A stretch of DNA of 64,000 nucleotides, from NCBI GenBank assembly GCA_943367755.1, contig CALRKB020000011.1:1-64000 (forward strand), given 5' to 3'. The position numbers and the translations under genes were made by a program. Positions within the stretch are counted from its first letter, which is position 1, and each line of letters starts with the position of its first letter. The stretch is from PCC-6802 sp943367755. GTDB taxonomy: Bacteria; Cyanobacteriota; Cyanobacteriia; Pseudanabaenales; Pseudanabaenaceae. Of the stretch, positions 41,324-48,513 are shown in pieces. The notes under the pieces were generated by a model. The model saw only the letters and a list, made by a program, of their open reading frames with translations. It was not told the origin of the DNA and did not search any database.

Positions 41324-42499
41324 ATGGCAAAGCGTCAATGGTGGCAAAAGCCACAACTGCGAACTGATGAAGAACAAAATATACATCGTAAAGTTAGTTG
41401 GCTAGAACTATTTTTCGATCTGATATTTGTTGTTGTGGTGTCTGAACTATCACACTACCTGGCTAAGCACGTCTCTCTAGAGGGTGTAGGCAGTTTCATT
41501 CTGCTGTTTCTGCCAGTTTGGTGGGTTTGGATTGGTGCTACTTACTACAATGAACGCTTTGAAACCGAGGGTTTGGAAAACCGCATTTTCACCTTCTTGC
41601 AAATTATCGGTGCCGCAGGGTTAGCGATCTTTGTCCACGATGGCTTGGGGAAAACCTCCATTGGCTTTGCCCTATCCTATGTTCTATCGCGGTTGATTAT
41701 TACTTATCTATGGGTGCGAGGAGGCTACCACGATCGCCGATTTCTCCCAACTGCGAAGCGATTTGGCAGTGGCTTTACGATTTCGATCGCTTGTTTTGTT
41801 CTATCAATCTTCGTACCCCCTCCCCAGAGATTTGTGCTTTGGGGGATAGGATTACTGCTCGACATTGCTACCCCACTATTCGCGATTAGACTCCAAGCAC
41901 AATTACCAAAATTCAGTTCTTCAAAATTACCGGAGAGATTTGGTCTCTTTTTGATTATTGTCTTAGGTGAATCTGTCGTAGCAGTAGTGCAAGGACTAGC
42001 GGCAAAGCCCGAACTTTCAATTTTTACTGCTGGCACAGGAATTTTGGGTATGGCGCTGGCATTTGGCATGTGGTGGATATACTTCGACTTTGTGGCACGG
42101 CGACCGCCCAAATACGGCATTGGTTGGATTTATGCCTGGAATTACCTGCATATGCCGCTTGTGATGGCGGTAACGGCAACAGGGGCAGGCATTCTCAATA
42201 CGATCGCCAACGAACAGAACGTTCTCCCTGATTCCGTCAGAATGTTAATTGCAATTTCCGTTGGATGTTCCTTAATTGCGATCGCTCTGTTAGAAAGTAC
42301 ACTGCGTCGTGAAGCGGATGAACCAACCCATCCCAGATTAAGCCCAGGTTTGAAATTAGTTGCGGCGCTAGGAGCAATTGGCTTGGGTTTATGGGGTTCT
42401 GGATTGGGAGCGATCGCATTGCTCTGTTTGCTATTTAGTCTACTGGCGATCCAGATGATTTACGGCTTGTTTGTGTGGTTCAACATGGAAATCGACTGA
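41324..42499 (+). CDS. LtrA family membrane protein (low-temperature requirement A)
   Basis: 391-residue integral membrane protein with about ten or eleven spans. The LtrA signature is near the N-terminus: VSWLELFFDLIFVVVVSELS, followed by WWVWIGATYYNERFE. A central GESVVAVVQGLA, FWWIYFDF-like WWIYFDFVA, and NYLHMPLVM are also family blocks. The family name comes from a Listeria cold-growth mutant; molecular function is unknown. Single gene with its own promoter region. Confidence 0.88.
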   Translation: MAKRQWWQKPQLRTDEEQNIHRKVSWLELFFDLIFVVVVSELSHYLAKHVSLEGVGSFILLFLPVWWVWIGATYYNERFETEGLENRIFTFLQIIGAAGLAIFVHDGLGKTSIGFALSYVLSRLIITYLWVRGGYHDRRFLPTAKRFGSGFTISIACFVLSIFVPPPQRFVLWGIGLLLDIATPLFAIRLQAQLPKFSSSKLPERFGLFLIIVLGESVVAVVQGLAAKPELSIFTAGTGILGMALAFGMWWIYFDFVARRPPKYGIGWIYAWNYLHMPLVMAVTATGAGILNTIANEQNVLPDSVRMLIAISVGCSLIAIALLESTLRREADEPTHPRLSPGLKLVAALGAIGLGLWGSGLGAIALLCLLFSLLAIQMIYGLFVWFNMEID

Positions 42500-42556
42500 T
42501 GGCTTTAGGTATAATTGTTTCACGCCATCAGAATCTCTAACTTTGGTTATACAGGT

Positions 42557-43135
42557 ATGAATATGAATGCTGCGATCCAATCTAAGCATTACACACCAGA
42601 GGAATATCTCGATCGCGAAGAGCAGGCAGAATTTCGTAGTGAGTATCGAGATGGAGAGATTGTTGTGATGACAGGTGGAACTGCTAATCACAACCAGATT
42701 GCCATCAATTTAGTCACCTTGTTGCGCGTTGCGCTCAAAGGTCAGGATTACCGTATCTACATGAATGATATGCGCTTGTGGATACCAAACCATCGCCAAT
42801 ATACCTATCCTGATGTGATGCTCATTGCCGGTAAGCCTGTTTTCGAGACTGACAGCAAAACAACCGTGCTTAATCCCTGTGCGATCGCTGAAGTACTATC
42901 CGCATCAACACAAAATCATGACAAAGGCGAAAAATTCGACTACTATCGCTCTATTCCAGAATTGAAAGAATATTTGCTTTTCGATCAGTACAGTTCTCAT
43001 GTCATGCAGTACAAAAAAACTGAAGCTGGTTGGCTACTTGTCGAATATTTCTCTACTGGCAATCAGATCGACTTGTTTTCAGTTTCATTAAGCTTTGCTT
43101 TAGCTGATATTTACGATCTTGTAGAGTTTGAGTGA
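42557..43135 (+). CDS. Uma2 family (DUF820) putative endonuclease, copy 1
   Basis: Member of the Uma2/DUF820 family of PD-(D/E)XK-fold putative nucleases that is greatly expanded in cyanobacteria. I start at the ATG at 42557 (192 residues, MNMNAAIQ); an upstream TTG frame start is improbable. Nuclease-fold residues: Glu in FRSEYRDGEIVVM, Pro-Asp in YTYPDVMLI, Glu in IAEVLSAST, and Lys in DKGEKFDYYRS. A typical tail YLLFDQYSS follows. Function in the cell is unknown. A remnant of another Uma2 gene starts 100 bp downstream. Confidence 0.88.
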   Translation: MNMNAAIQSKHYTPEEYLDREEQAEFRSEYRDGEIVVMTGGTANHNQIAINLVTLLRVALKGQDYRIYMNDMRLWIPNHRQYTYPDVMLIAGKPVFETDSKTTVLNPCAIAEVLSASTQNHDKGEKFDYYRSIPELKEYLLFDQYSSHVMQYKKTEAGWLLVEYFSTGNQIDLFSVSLSFALADIYDLVEFE

Positions 43136-43235
43136 AGAAAGCGCTACATAGATGGGGCAAGAATCAGTGTAATGCCAGCCATTTCGAGGCGATCGCTACT
43201 TGGAGCAAATTCTTAAACCGTTCATGATAAATCCT

Positions 43236-43358
43236 ATGACAACAATTACTAAACTCAGTTTCACCTTTGAAGAATATCTAACTTACAACGATGATACAGA
43301 CAATGTTGTTCCCAGAACTAACTGTGACCCCAGATCGAATTTTTCAAATCTAAGTTAA
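43236..43358 (+). pseudogene. Truncated Uma2 remnant next to tRNA-Phe
   Basis: A 40-codon frame whose first 23 codons (FTFEEYLTYNDDTDN) match the N-terminus of Uma2 proteins. In intact genes this is followed by the RYELVDGELV segment; here it breaks off into unrelated residues (VVPRTNCDP) and stops. The stop codon adjoins the 3' end of the oppositely oriented tRNA-Phe (43359). It reads as the left edge of a deletion or insertion next to the tRNA. Confidence 0.6.
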
Positions 43359-43431
43359 TGCCAGGAACGAGACTTGAACTCGTGACACGTGGATTTTCAG
43401 TCCACTGCTCTACCAACTGAGCTATCCCGGC
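43359..43431 (-). tRNA. trnF-GAA: tRNA-Phe (anticodon GAA)
   Basis: 73-nt cloverleaf on the minus strand: acceptor GCCGGGA with TCCTGGC (one G-U pair), D arm GCTC/GAGC, anticodon stem GTGGA/TCCAC with loop CTGAAAA, variable loop GTGTC, T arm ACGAG-TTCAAGT-CTCGT, discriminator A. CCA is not encoded. It lies between an ABC ATPase gene and the Uma2 remnant. Confidence 0.96.
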
Positions 43432-43477
43432 GCTTTTTTGCGCTTTATGAATATAACACAAAAGAATTAGGCTTTTA

Positions 43478-44479
43478 CTACTTGCGCCGCTTTTTTGTCG
43501 ATAAAAGCTCTTCAGCTTGAGCAATTTCTAGGTCTTGGATTGTTTGCCCCGTCGCGGACAAAAATACATCGTCCAAGCTGGGACGCGATTGCGAAAGACT
43601 AAATATATTCATTCCCGCATGGGTAAGGGCTGACTGGATCTTGCTGACTGCATCGAGATCGGGATTAATCACCAAGTTAATGGCATTGCCTTGGGCAGAG
43701 TTAATCGAGCCACTGCGCACAAAAGGTAAATTACTTATGTTAGCTAAGGCTTGCTCCGCCTCAGAACGTTCGGCAAATTCACGAATGCGCACCGTAATGC
43801 GATCGCCCCCGACTTGAGACTTTAGTTCCGTTGGCGTGCCTTCGGCAATTACTTTACCGCGATCGATAATCGCCACGCAATCGGCAAGGGCATCAATTTC
43901 TTCTAGGTAGTGACTGGTGAGCAAAATCGCGACACCGGAACTGCGTAACTGGCGTAAAAAATCCCAGATGGCTAGTCTGGTTTGGATATCAAGCCCCACG
44001 GTGGGTTCGTCTAGAACCAAAACCTGCGGCTGGTGGAGTAATCCTGCCGCCAGGTCGAGGCGTTTTTTCAAGCCACCGGAGTAGGTGCCAGATAAGCGAT
44101 CGGCATATTCAGTTAGTTGTAATAGCTCTATAACCGCGTTAACTCTTTCCTTAATTAGAGGGGAGGATATGTGATAGAGGGCAGCATGAAATTCCAGCAA
44201 CTCCCTGCCTGTCAACACCTTATCTAGGGCTACTTCTTGCGCTACATAGCCCAAGCGCGCTCTAATTGCTCTTGCTTCAGTTTCTCCACAGACTTCTATA
44301 AGGCCAGAGTCGGGCTTGGTTAACGTACAAATGCAGCGCAGAGTAGTTGTTTTCCCTGCACCATTTGGCCCCAGTAGTCCATAAATTTGCCCTTGGGCAA
44401 CGGTAAGCGAAACACCATCGACAGCAACGGTCTTGTCGTAGGTTTTATGCAGATCTTGAATCAATAATGCTGGATGCAT
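43478..44479 (-). CDS. ABC transporter ATP-binding protein (DrrA-type)
   Basis: 333-residue ATPase of the daunorubicin-resistance/ABC-2 class. Walker A is GPNGAGKTT at 37-45, the signature is TYSGGLKKRLDLA (about 136-148), Walker B is VLVLDEPTVGLD, and the switch His is in LLTSHYLEE. The C-terminal 100-residue extension is typical of the DrrA branch. The ABC-2 membrane partner is not adjacent; the nearest upstream gene on this strand is nusB. The cargo is therefore unknown, and the permease must be elsewhere. Confidence 0.93.
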   Translation of the reverse strand: MHPALLIQDLHKTYDKTVAVDGVSLTVAQGQIYGLLGPNGAGKTTTLRCICTLTKPDSGLIEVCGETEARAIRARLGYVAQEVALDKVLTGRELLEFHAALYHISSPLIKERVNAVIELLQLTEYADRLSGTYSGGLKKRLDLAAGLLHQPQVLVLDEPTVGLDIQTRLAIWDFLRQLRSSGVAILLTSHYLEEIDALADCVAIIDRGKVIAEGTPTELKSQVGGDRITVRIREFAERSEAEQALANISNLPFVRSGSINSAQGNAINLVINPDLDAVSKIQSALTHAGMNIFSLSQSRPSLDDVFLSATGQTIQDLEIAQAEELLSTKKRRK

Positions 44480-44561
44480 GAGTGCCTCTATAACCCCAGA
44501 AGAATCATCTTGCTTCTACTAGTCAATTGTTACATACGCGTAACATTGCTGTGGCAGTTGC

Positions 44562-45182
44562 TTACTGAGTTGAGGTTATCTGGTCAGAAACTTTGCGCAA
44601 AATTCCATTGATAAACCGATAACCATCTTCGACGCTGTAACGTTTGGCTAACTCTACGGCTTCATTGATCGCGATTTGGCGTGGTGTCCCCAAAAAAGCC
44701 ATCTCGGCGACAGCAATGCGCAGAATGCGGCGATCGATTTCAGCTAGCCTGCTTAGTTGCCAGTCTACGAGAGCGGCTTCAATCATGGCATCAATTTGCG
44801 ATCGCTCCTCATGGATCGTAAGCAACAGTTCCAGGGTAAAAGCCCTAATTTCCGCTTGTCGAGATACTTCAAATAGTTCTGGAAATTCCAACGCATTGCC
44901 TACACGATTAATCGCTGTTTGCGTTAACTCAATTGACTCTTGGACAAATTCTCGCGAAGCCGCAACATCAGCGGCACGAGTTTGGCTGTTGAGCAACCTT
45001 TCCTGTCCCCGTTGCAATTCGGCACTAGCATTGGCTAGCAGTTCTTTAACTTCATCATTAAGCGATCGCACCGCTGCGATAACCATGTCGCCAACTGTCT
45101 TTTTATCAAGGTTCTGGCGTTGTGTAGGAAGCTGACTAATACTAAGGAGGGCGAGTTCGCGGGCGATACTTCGGACTTGCAT
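44562..45182 (-). CDS. nusB: Transcription antitermination factor NusB
   Basis: 206-residue RNA-binding factor that with NusE (S10) recognises boxA in rRNA operons and supports antitermination. The N-terminal ARELALLSISQLP replaces the usual ARELALQALYQ-type helix. The C-terminal helical bundle with IDAMIEAALVDWQLSRLAEI, DRRILRIAVAEMAFLGTPRQ and AINEAVELAKRYSVEDGYRF identifies the family clearly. An insert of about 60 residues in the middle is usual for cyanobacterial forms. Divergent from the ferredoxin gene across 65 bp. Confidence 0.93.
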   Translation of the reverse strand: MQVRSIARELALLSISQLPTQRQNLDKKTVGDMVIAAVRSLNDEVKELLANASAELQRGQERLLNSQTRAADVAASREFVQESIELTQTAINRVGNALEFPELFEVSRQAEIRAFTLELLLTIHEERSQIDAMIEAALVDWQLSRLAEIDRRILRIAVAEMAFLGTPRQIAINEAVELAKRYSVEDGYRFINGILRKVSDQITSTQ

Positions 45183-45247
45183 AGGTTGAGGCGATGATAG
45201 AGAATGAGCAAAAGCTAAAATAGCTTGATGATCCTATCAGTTTTTAC

Positions 45248-45577
45248 ATGAGCCAGACTTTTACCGCTAAGTTACACCACCAAGGTCAAACCTTCACAAT
45301 CACCGTACCTGACAATCAATCTGTGCTGGATGCCGCCCACGAGCAAGGGGTTGACCTGCCCTGCTCTTGCTATGCTGGCGTTTGTACAACCTGCGCTGCC
45401 CAGTTAATTAGTGGCGAAGTCGATCAAAGTCAGGGTATGGGTATAGGGGGTATGGGTGAAGAACTTGATGCAAAGCGATATGTTTTGCTATGTGTCTCTT
45501 ACCCTAAATCAGATCTTGAAATTGCCACTGAAAAAGAACAAGAGGTCTATGAGGTACGCTTTGGGCGATCGGCATAA
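45248..45577 (+). CDS. [2Fe-2S] ferredoxin (plant type)
   Basis: 109-residue ferredoxin. Cluster ligands follow the plant-type pattern: Cys41, Cys46, Cys49 (SCYAGVCTTC) and Cys82 (LLCVSYP). An extra Cys39 precedes them. The protein is slightly longer than photosynthetic PetF, has a C-terminal extension (VYEVRFGRSA) and a Gly/Met-rich loop (GMGIGGMGEEL), features reminiscent of the low-abundance FdC-type ferredoxins. It is therefore probably not the main photosynthetic ferredoxin. Divergent from nusB; followed by a palindromic repeat. Confidence 0.9.
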   Translation: MSQTFTAKLHHQGQTFTITVPDNQSVLDAAHEQGVDLPCSCYAGVCTTCAAQLISGEVDQSQGMGIGGMGEELDAKRYVLLCVSYPKSDLEIATEKEQEVYEVRFGRSA

Positions 45578-45598
45578 TCATAATAGATAGGGCAGACA

Positions 45599-45620
45599 GG
45601 GCAGACACATAGGTCTGCCC
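45599..45620. repeat. Dispersed palindrome (GGGCAGAC type)
   Basis: GGGCAGAC, ACATAG, GTCTGCCC: a perfect 8-bp-arm hairpin followed by GTAC, between the ferredoxin stop and the DUF29 gene. A tandem GGGCAGACA immediately precedes it (45590). Same core as at 36617. Confidence 0.7.
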
Positions 45621-45643
45621 GTACAGCTAGTAATTGGATAGCT

Positions 45644-46108
45644 ATGCTTCAGTTAGTTCAAAACCCAAGCGATCGCTACGATACTGACTACAATCTGTGG
45701 TTAGAAGAAACGATTGCCCTGATTCGGCGTGGTGACTTAGCTAGTGTTAATGCGGAGCATTTAATTGAGGAGCTAGAGGGCTTAGCAGGTAGGGATCGAC
45801 GTGAGCTAGAGAGTCGCTTGCAGGTTTTGCTCGAACATATGCTCAAACGAGTTTATGTCAACAGTGCCTCGGACAACCGTGGATGGGAAATAACGATCAG
45901 AACTCAACGACAAGAGCTAAGCCGAATACTGAAACAGTCTCCTAGCCTGAAACGTTACTTCGATCGCGAGTTTGATGCGGTTTATCGAGATGCGCTGAAT
46001 ACTGTGAGAGAAGACTACCCATCTACTAATTTCCTTGATGCTTGGCAATTTAGTCGCAATATCGATGCAATGCTTGAGGAAAATTTTTGGGTGCACTCAG
46101 ATAGCTAG
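45644..46108 (+). CDS. DUF29 domain-containing protein
   Basis: 154-residue helical protein of the DUF29 family, abundant in cyanobacteria and without assigned activity. The N-terminal YDTDYNLWLEETIALIRRGD, the central HLIEELEGLAGRDRRELESR and the C-terminal AWQFSRNIDAMLEENFW are the recognisable blocks. DUF29 genes often sit among toxin-antitoxin and Uma2 genes, as here. It is convergent with the Uma2 gene downstream, 6 bp between stops. Confidence 0.85.
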   Translation: MLQLVQNPSDRYDTDYNLWLEETIALIRRGDLASVNAEHLIEELEGLAGRDRRELESRLQVLLEHMLKRVYVNSASDNRGWEITIRTQRQELSRILKQSPSLKRYFDREFDAVYRDALNTVREDYPSTNFLDAWQFSRNIDAMLEENFWVHSDS

Positions 46109-46114
46109 CGTTAC

Positions 46115-46723
46115 TTAAGCCTGAAGAATTTGCTCAACCGTGAGTGTTAGTTCTGGAAAAGTGGGAGAGATGATAACATCGCTGTTTTGAAAACGGGTGA
46201 ACTGATACTTACCTTCAGCATCTAGCAGAAACACAAACACGGAAGGTTCTTTGGGATTGCCTAGGTAATTTCGACTACCGTGGGCTAAATAATCGACAAT
46301 CCAATATTCGCGAATCCCTAAGCGTTCATACTCATCGAGCTTGTCAATATAGTCATCTTCCCAATTGGTCGAAACTACCTCAACTGCAATTTGAATCGGT
46401 TCTCGTATACCTCGATGATTGAAGCGATCTGAACGCCAAACATCGCGATCAATTACACTCACGTCAGGATGTCTACCCTGTTCTTTTCCTCTTTTGTTTG
46501 TGGTTAAAACAACAGCTATATCGTTTACCACGTAGTTTAACTGAAGTCGCTTGATTTCATCTTTCATGGCATCTGCGATCAGTCCTGCAACATCGTAATG
46601 TTCTCTCGTTGCTAAAATTTTTACCATCTTGCCATCCACAAGTTCGTAGCGACCATCTTCAGGACATTGCGCCAAAAACTGCTCGAAATTTAACTCTTGC
46701 TGTAATTGAGTAACTGCAATCAT
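46115..46723 (-). CDS. Uma2 family (DUF820) putative endonuclease, copy 2
   Basis: I start at the ATG at 46723 (202 residues, MIAVTQLQQ), since sequence upstream in frame to 46849 is not family-like and would run into the divergent DUF433 gene. Nuclease-fold residues: Glu in GRYELVDGKMV, Pro-Asp in GRHPDVSVI, Glu in IAVEVVSTNW and Lys in DKLDEYERLGI. EYWIVDYLAHGS and a C-terminal TFPELTLTVEQILQ complete the family pattern. It differs enough from the copies at 42557 and 51020 that these are not recent duplicates. Confidence 0.88.
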   Translation of the reverse strand: MIAVTQLQQELNFEQFLAQCPEDGRYELVDGKMVKILATREHYDVAGLIADAMKDEIKRLQLNYVVNDIAVVLTTNKRGKEQGRHPDVSVIDRDVWRSDRFNHRGIREPIQIAVEVVSTNWEDDYIDKLDEYERLGIREYWIVDYLAHGSRNYLGNPKEPSVFVFLLDAEGKYQFTRFQNSDVIISPTFPELTLTVEQILQA

Positions 46724-46866
46724 GGTTTTGCTCAAAAAACGCTTGAATCGATCATAGCAATTTGAGGTGGGGAGAGCTATATCCAGAAACTTGCTAAAAA
46801 GCTCTTGACGATAAAGCGTTAGGCTTCTTGCTACAATATTTTTGTACACTTCAGCTTAGGTACAAT

Positions 46867-47241
46867 ATGTCCCTAACAAGTGCCTCAGAAAAATTCCAAG
46901 CTACCTCTCCCCCTTTTCGCTGGGACGAAGTGGGAGGTATCCGTGTGGGTTCGAGTCGAGTGACTCTAGATAGTCTACTTGCTTCATACCACAATGGCGC
47001 TACTCCCGAAGAAATTGCTATTCAGTTTTCAGTTCTCCGCTTAGAAGACATATACACTACCATTGCTTATTATTTAAACCATCGTCAGGAAATTGATAGC
47101 TATTTGGAGCAGCGCAGTCAACAAGCTCAGCAACTGAGACAACAACTTTCTCAAAAGCATAACTTAGTCGATCTGAGGCAGCGCCTACTTACTCGTTCTC
47201 AGTCACAAGTGGAGCCGGTGGCAAGTGCGCCTGCTAACTGA
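46867..47241 (+). CDS. DUF433 domain protein, putative antitoxin
   Basis: 124 residues from the ATG at 46867 (TACAATATG context); the frame is open upstream to 46828 but that is unlikely to be translated. The DUF433 winged-helix-like domain has GGIRVGSSRVTLDSLLASYH and GATPEEIAIQFSVLRLEDIY, followed by a Gln-rich helical tail (EQRSQQAQQLRQQLSQ). DUF433 proteins usually precede DUF5615 PIN-like proteins as two-gene modules, as here. They overlap the next gene by 17 bp, which implies coupled translation. Neutralising activity is inferred. Confidence 0.82.
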   Translation: MSLTSASEKFQATSPPFRWDEVGGIRVGSSRVTLDSLLASYHNGATPEEIAIQFSVLRLEDIYTTIAYYLNHRQEIDSYLEQRSQQAQQLRQQLSQKHNLVDLRQRLLTRSQSQVEPVASAPAN

Positions 47242-47575
47242 CGAAAATTTTAATGGAGCCATATTGCGTGGGCTGATAAGACGTTTACCTAAGTTGGATA
47301 TAGTTCGGGTTCAAGATGTAGGGCTTATGAACGCTGACGATCCAGATATTTTAGAATGGGCAGCTAATGAAGGACGTATCTTGCTTACCCATGATGTAGC
47401 CACTATTACGATGTATGCATACGAGCGAGTCAAGCAAAGACTGCCTATGCCTGGAGTTGTTGAGGTGATTGCGACAGCTCCCATTGGTAAGATCATTGAC
47501 GATTTAGAACTATTTATTCGTTGTAGTCAGCCTGAAGAATATGAAGGTCAGGTTCTTTTCATTCCTTTCTCTTAA
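47225..47575 (+). CDS. DUF5615 PIN-like protein, putative toxin
   Basis: 116 residues from a GTG start at 47225 (MRLLTDENF, first codon GTG), inside the end of the DUF433 gene. PIN-like acidic residues appear as LLTDENFNGAILRG, DDPDILEWAANEG and LLTHDVATI. This matches the DUF5615 (Mut7-C-like) family, whose members are predicted RNases. The partner order (antitoxin first) is the standard one. There is no evidence here for the target. Confidence 0.82.
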   Translation: MRLLTDENFNGAILRGLIRRLPKLDIVRVQDVGLMNADDPDILEWAANEGRILLTHDVATITMYAYERVKQRLPMPGVVEVIATAPIGKIIDDLELFIRCSQPEEYEGQVLFIPFS

Positions 47576-47659
47576 TGTGATTGCTCTCGCCTTCTACCCC
47601 AGAAACCTTATTTACGTTGATAATCGAACTCACAATCTCTACATAGTCCACTCAGAATT

Positions 47660-47782
47660 ATTGCCAGTCCTGACGATCCTAATTTTGATGAGAAAGTTCA
47701 AGCTGCAATTCGCCAAAAGTTAGAAGCAGCAAGAAATAACAGTAGGCAACGGTCTAACACATCAAATGTAGGGGACGGGTGA
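47660..47782 (+). pseudogene. Possible 3' fragment of an unknown gene
   Basis: In one frame the segment reads SPDDPNFDEKVQAAIRQKLE followed by AARNNSRQRS and a stop. Its amino-acid composition is protein-like (DPNF, EKVQAAIRQKLEAA helix), but there is no start codon or family I recognise. It may be the C-terminal remnant of a gene lost from this island. A GTAGGGGACGGGT piece near the end resembles part of the dispersed repeats. Confidence 0.3.
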
Positions 47783-47794
47783 GATCTCTTAGAG

Positions 47795-48019
47795 GTGGTT
47801 CTTGCTATCATATGTATAAAAAAGCCTATTCCTACCGCAGAACAGGCTTTTGCCTGTGTTAGAGTATGTCAGATGCTCTCAAATGGGTATCAGCCTATCC
47901 ATATATTTCGGTATAATCAAAATACCAAGACGGTATTTATTCTTGCTGGCGTGACCGAAAGTTTGGAAATTCTGGTCTTTCCCGATGGTCAATGGAGTTT
48001 TAATGATGACGAAACCTGA
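47795..48019 (+). CDS. DUF6888 family small protein
   Basis: 74-residue protein, apparently with a GTG start, matching by recollection a cyanobacterial family (DUF6888). Features are PTAEQAFACVRVCQMLSNGY, the YQPIHIFRYN strand, and the FPDGQWSFN ending. No catalytic residues seen. Its 3' end overlaps the start of the following DUF6887-type gene by about 14 bp, a fixed pairing that suggests joint function. The nature of the pair is unknown; small overlapping pairs in such islands are often toxin-antitoxin modules. Confidence 0.6.
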   Translation: MVLAIICIKKPIPTAEQAFACVRVCQMLSNGYQPIHIFRYNQNTKTVFILAGVTESLEILVFPDGQWSFNDDET

Positions 48020-48215
48020 CTTTAGCAGAATGACTCGTCAAGAACTGAGAGCCTACGTCTTAGCTCACCGAGAAGATGATGAGGCAATCGAGTTTTTGAT
48101 TAGGCTTGGGAACCCAAATAGTCCGAAATATCGATTTCCCCAGACCGATGAGGACTTAAAGGAAATGGAAGAAATACTCAGGAAAAAATTGGGTGCAAGT
48201 GGTGAAGTGGTCTAA
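48006..48215 (+). CDS. DUF6887 family small protein
   Basis: 69 residues from the ATG at 48006 (MTKPDFSRMTRQELRAYVLA); adjacent ATG at 48003 and a longer start at 47985 are also in frame. The charged helical pattern, with AHREDDEAIEFLIRL and DEDLKEMEEILRKKL, matches what I recall of DUF6887. The first 20 residues resemble SAP-like or swap-type helices seen in antitoxins, but that is weak. It overlaps the DUF6888-type gene. Confidence 0.6.
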   Translation: MTKPDFSRMTRQELRAYVLAHREDDEAIEFLIRLGNPNSPKYRFPQTDEDLKEMEEILRKKLGASGEVV

Positions 48216-48513
48216 CTCTTGGTTGGAGGGGGACAAACGAAAGCTTCTAGTAATGAGTTCAAACTTACTTGCCGCCTCTCAACTTAGCAGTTGGGTGGCA
48301 AATGTTTGTTCTGGAAATTGCAGTTAAGGTTGCAGAAAAGTGCACTTTGAGCTTCAGCTTAAGCTGAATTTAACAAGATGTAATATGCAGAAAAGTGATC
48401 ATGAAAATGATGGCTGAAAACGGTGTTTTTAAGGTATCATTCAGTTCGTTTCTGTGAGTACTTGTAACTGACAGAATTAGGTTTAGACAAATTGAGTTGA
48501 GGAGTGATGTTTT
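48216..48513 (+). promoter_or_regulatory. Leader of the Calx-beta/RTX gene with palindrome and paired direct repeat
   Basis: The 298-bp gap upstream of the RTX gene carries a perfect 16-bp palindrome TTCAGCTTAAGCTGAA at 48353-48368. It is flanked by two copies of TGCAGAAAAGTG (48331-48342 and 48386-48397, start-to-start 55 bp). Further down is an AT-rich stretch and GAGG 11 nt before the ATG. The arrangement suggests binding sites for a dimeric regulator; no known operator is recognised. Confidence 0.5.

Noticed and set aside
47541..47723. 60-codon frame after the DUF5615 gene
   Set aside because: Overlaps the DUF5615 end and shows no homology; the protein-like piece nearby is in another frame (see 47660).
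48331..48397. Possible small transposon with direct repeats
   Set aside because: Direct repeats of 12 bp flank only a palindrome, with no inverted ends or transposase; more like regulatory sites.
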